NCBI RefSeq assembly: GCF_049389645.1
Contig: NZ_CP186540.1
Coordinates: 434,001-498,000, forward strand
Direction: 5' to 3'
DNA from: Alkalibacterium sp049389645
GTDB lineage: Bacteria; Bacillota; Bacilli; Lactobacillales; Carnobacteriaceae_A
Length of the DNA: 64,000 nucleotides
The position numbers and the translations under genes are program-made. The notes below the pieces were generated by a model. It had not been told where the DNA came from. It worked only from the letters and a program-made list of their open reading frames with translations, and searched no databases. Of this stretch, positions 63,758-64,000 are shown in pieces (the first letter of the stretch is position 1; every line of letters begins with the position of its first letter).

Positions 63758-63802
63758 TCACCGAAATCTCAAAAAATGATTCAGTTTAAAAGGTCGATTC
63801 AT
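63758..63802 (-). CDS. possible 14-aa leader peptide or remnant upstream of the DUF6544-like gene
   Basis: ATG at 63802 follows CGGAGG by 6 bases and opens a 14-codon frame (MNRPFKLNHFLRFR) before TGA. The +1 frame downstream stays open into the DUF6544-like gene. It may be a leader peptide, or the start of a gene disrupted by a frameshift near a T6 run. Weakly supported. Confidence 0.3.
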   Translation of the reverse strand: MNRPFKLNHFLRFR

Positions 63803-63835
63803 TTAATGCCTCCGATCACTCCCTCATTAGTAGAA

Positions 63836-63857
63836 AACCTCATATCGATGAGGTTGA
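63836..63857. repeat. small hairpin in the leader region
   Basis: AACCTCAT and ATGAGGTT pair around ATCG. No T-run follows on either strand. Confidence 0.45.
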
Positions 63858-63902
63858 ATCGTTAAACAGTTCTTTATTTTGTGAAAATATTAACATAAAA
63901 CT

Positions 63903-63980
63903 CGCAAAAAAAGCAAATCATATACACAAAAGGAGCAGAATTCAATAATGAGTTCTGCTCCTTTGCATATATGATTTGCT
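63903..63980 (-). terminator. terminator of a gene beyond the right edge
   Basis: AGCAAATCATATA (63912-63924) pairs perfectly with TATATGATTTGCT (63968-63980), and inside it AAAGGAGCAGAA pairs with TTCTGCTCCTTT. The minus strand continues as a T-run, so a minus-strand gene outside the window ends nearby. Confidence 0.8.
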
Positions 63981-64000
63981 AGCTATTACTCTGATCTGTT

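Overview
The window is chromosomal DNA from a low-GC Gram-positive bacterium. It most likely belongs to the Lactobacillales and resembles the Carnobacteriaceae (Alkalibacterium/Marinilactibacillus-like); genus is an inference. The evidence is the gene order rodZ-pgsA-cinA-recA-rny-ymdB-mutS-mutL, an SMK-box (SAM-III) riboswitch in front of metK, the absence of sporulation genes, and strongly acidic linkers in exported proteins, as in halotolerant or alkaliphilic relatives. I saw no phage, insertion sequence or CRISPR array.

Layout. 1-14.3 kb (minus strand) is a housekeeping block: mutL (cut by the left edge), mutS, ymdB, rny, recA with a LexA-type box, cinA, pgsA, a rodZ-type gene and two M16 peptidase homologues. 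14.4-15.7 kb is metK under its SMK box. 16.4-23.8 kb is a complete rRNA operon on the minus strand: three tandem promoters, 16S, 23S, 5S, then 19 tRNA genes and a terminator. 23.7-29.4 kb has an acetyltransferase, pgi, a Nudix-like gene without catalytic residues, an S1-domain regulator, a PatB-type C-S lyase, fructokinase and cyclophilin. 29.6-38.4 kb has a ferredoxin reductase, pgpA, the yut-type genes with a long Ser/Lys/Pro tail on YutD, cardiolipin synthase, RNase H, an aldo-keto reductase, a PC4-like protein and hisK. 38.5-45.5 kb is the plus-strand histidine operon hisZGDCBHAF(IE), which with the divergent hisK covers the dedicated pathway from PRPP/ATP to histidinol and histidine.

45.6-64 kb is more accessory: a CDF cation transporter, three nucleotidase/CapA-type metallophosphatases, a glycerophosphodiesterase, a YeiH transporter, a TspO-like protein, UvsE with an extra C-terminal domain, a 48-aa membrane protein, an EAL protein, a YozG/YoaS-like regulator-membrane pair, a CapA/VanY envelope pair, a membrane-anchored hydrolase, a QW-motif toroid protein of unknown function, YwbE and a DUF6544-like protein.

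The points most worth a second look are the UvsE fusion to a YbgA/DUF1722-like domain (which may tie that domain to UV-lesion repair), the stand-alone QW-repeat toroid, the catalytically dead Nudix protein beside pgi, the SoxB-like HWE motif in a cytoplasmic nucleotidase homologue, and the tRNA-Ser(UGA) with an unusual U73 discriminator base.
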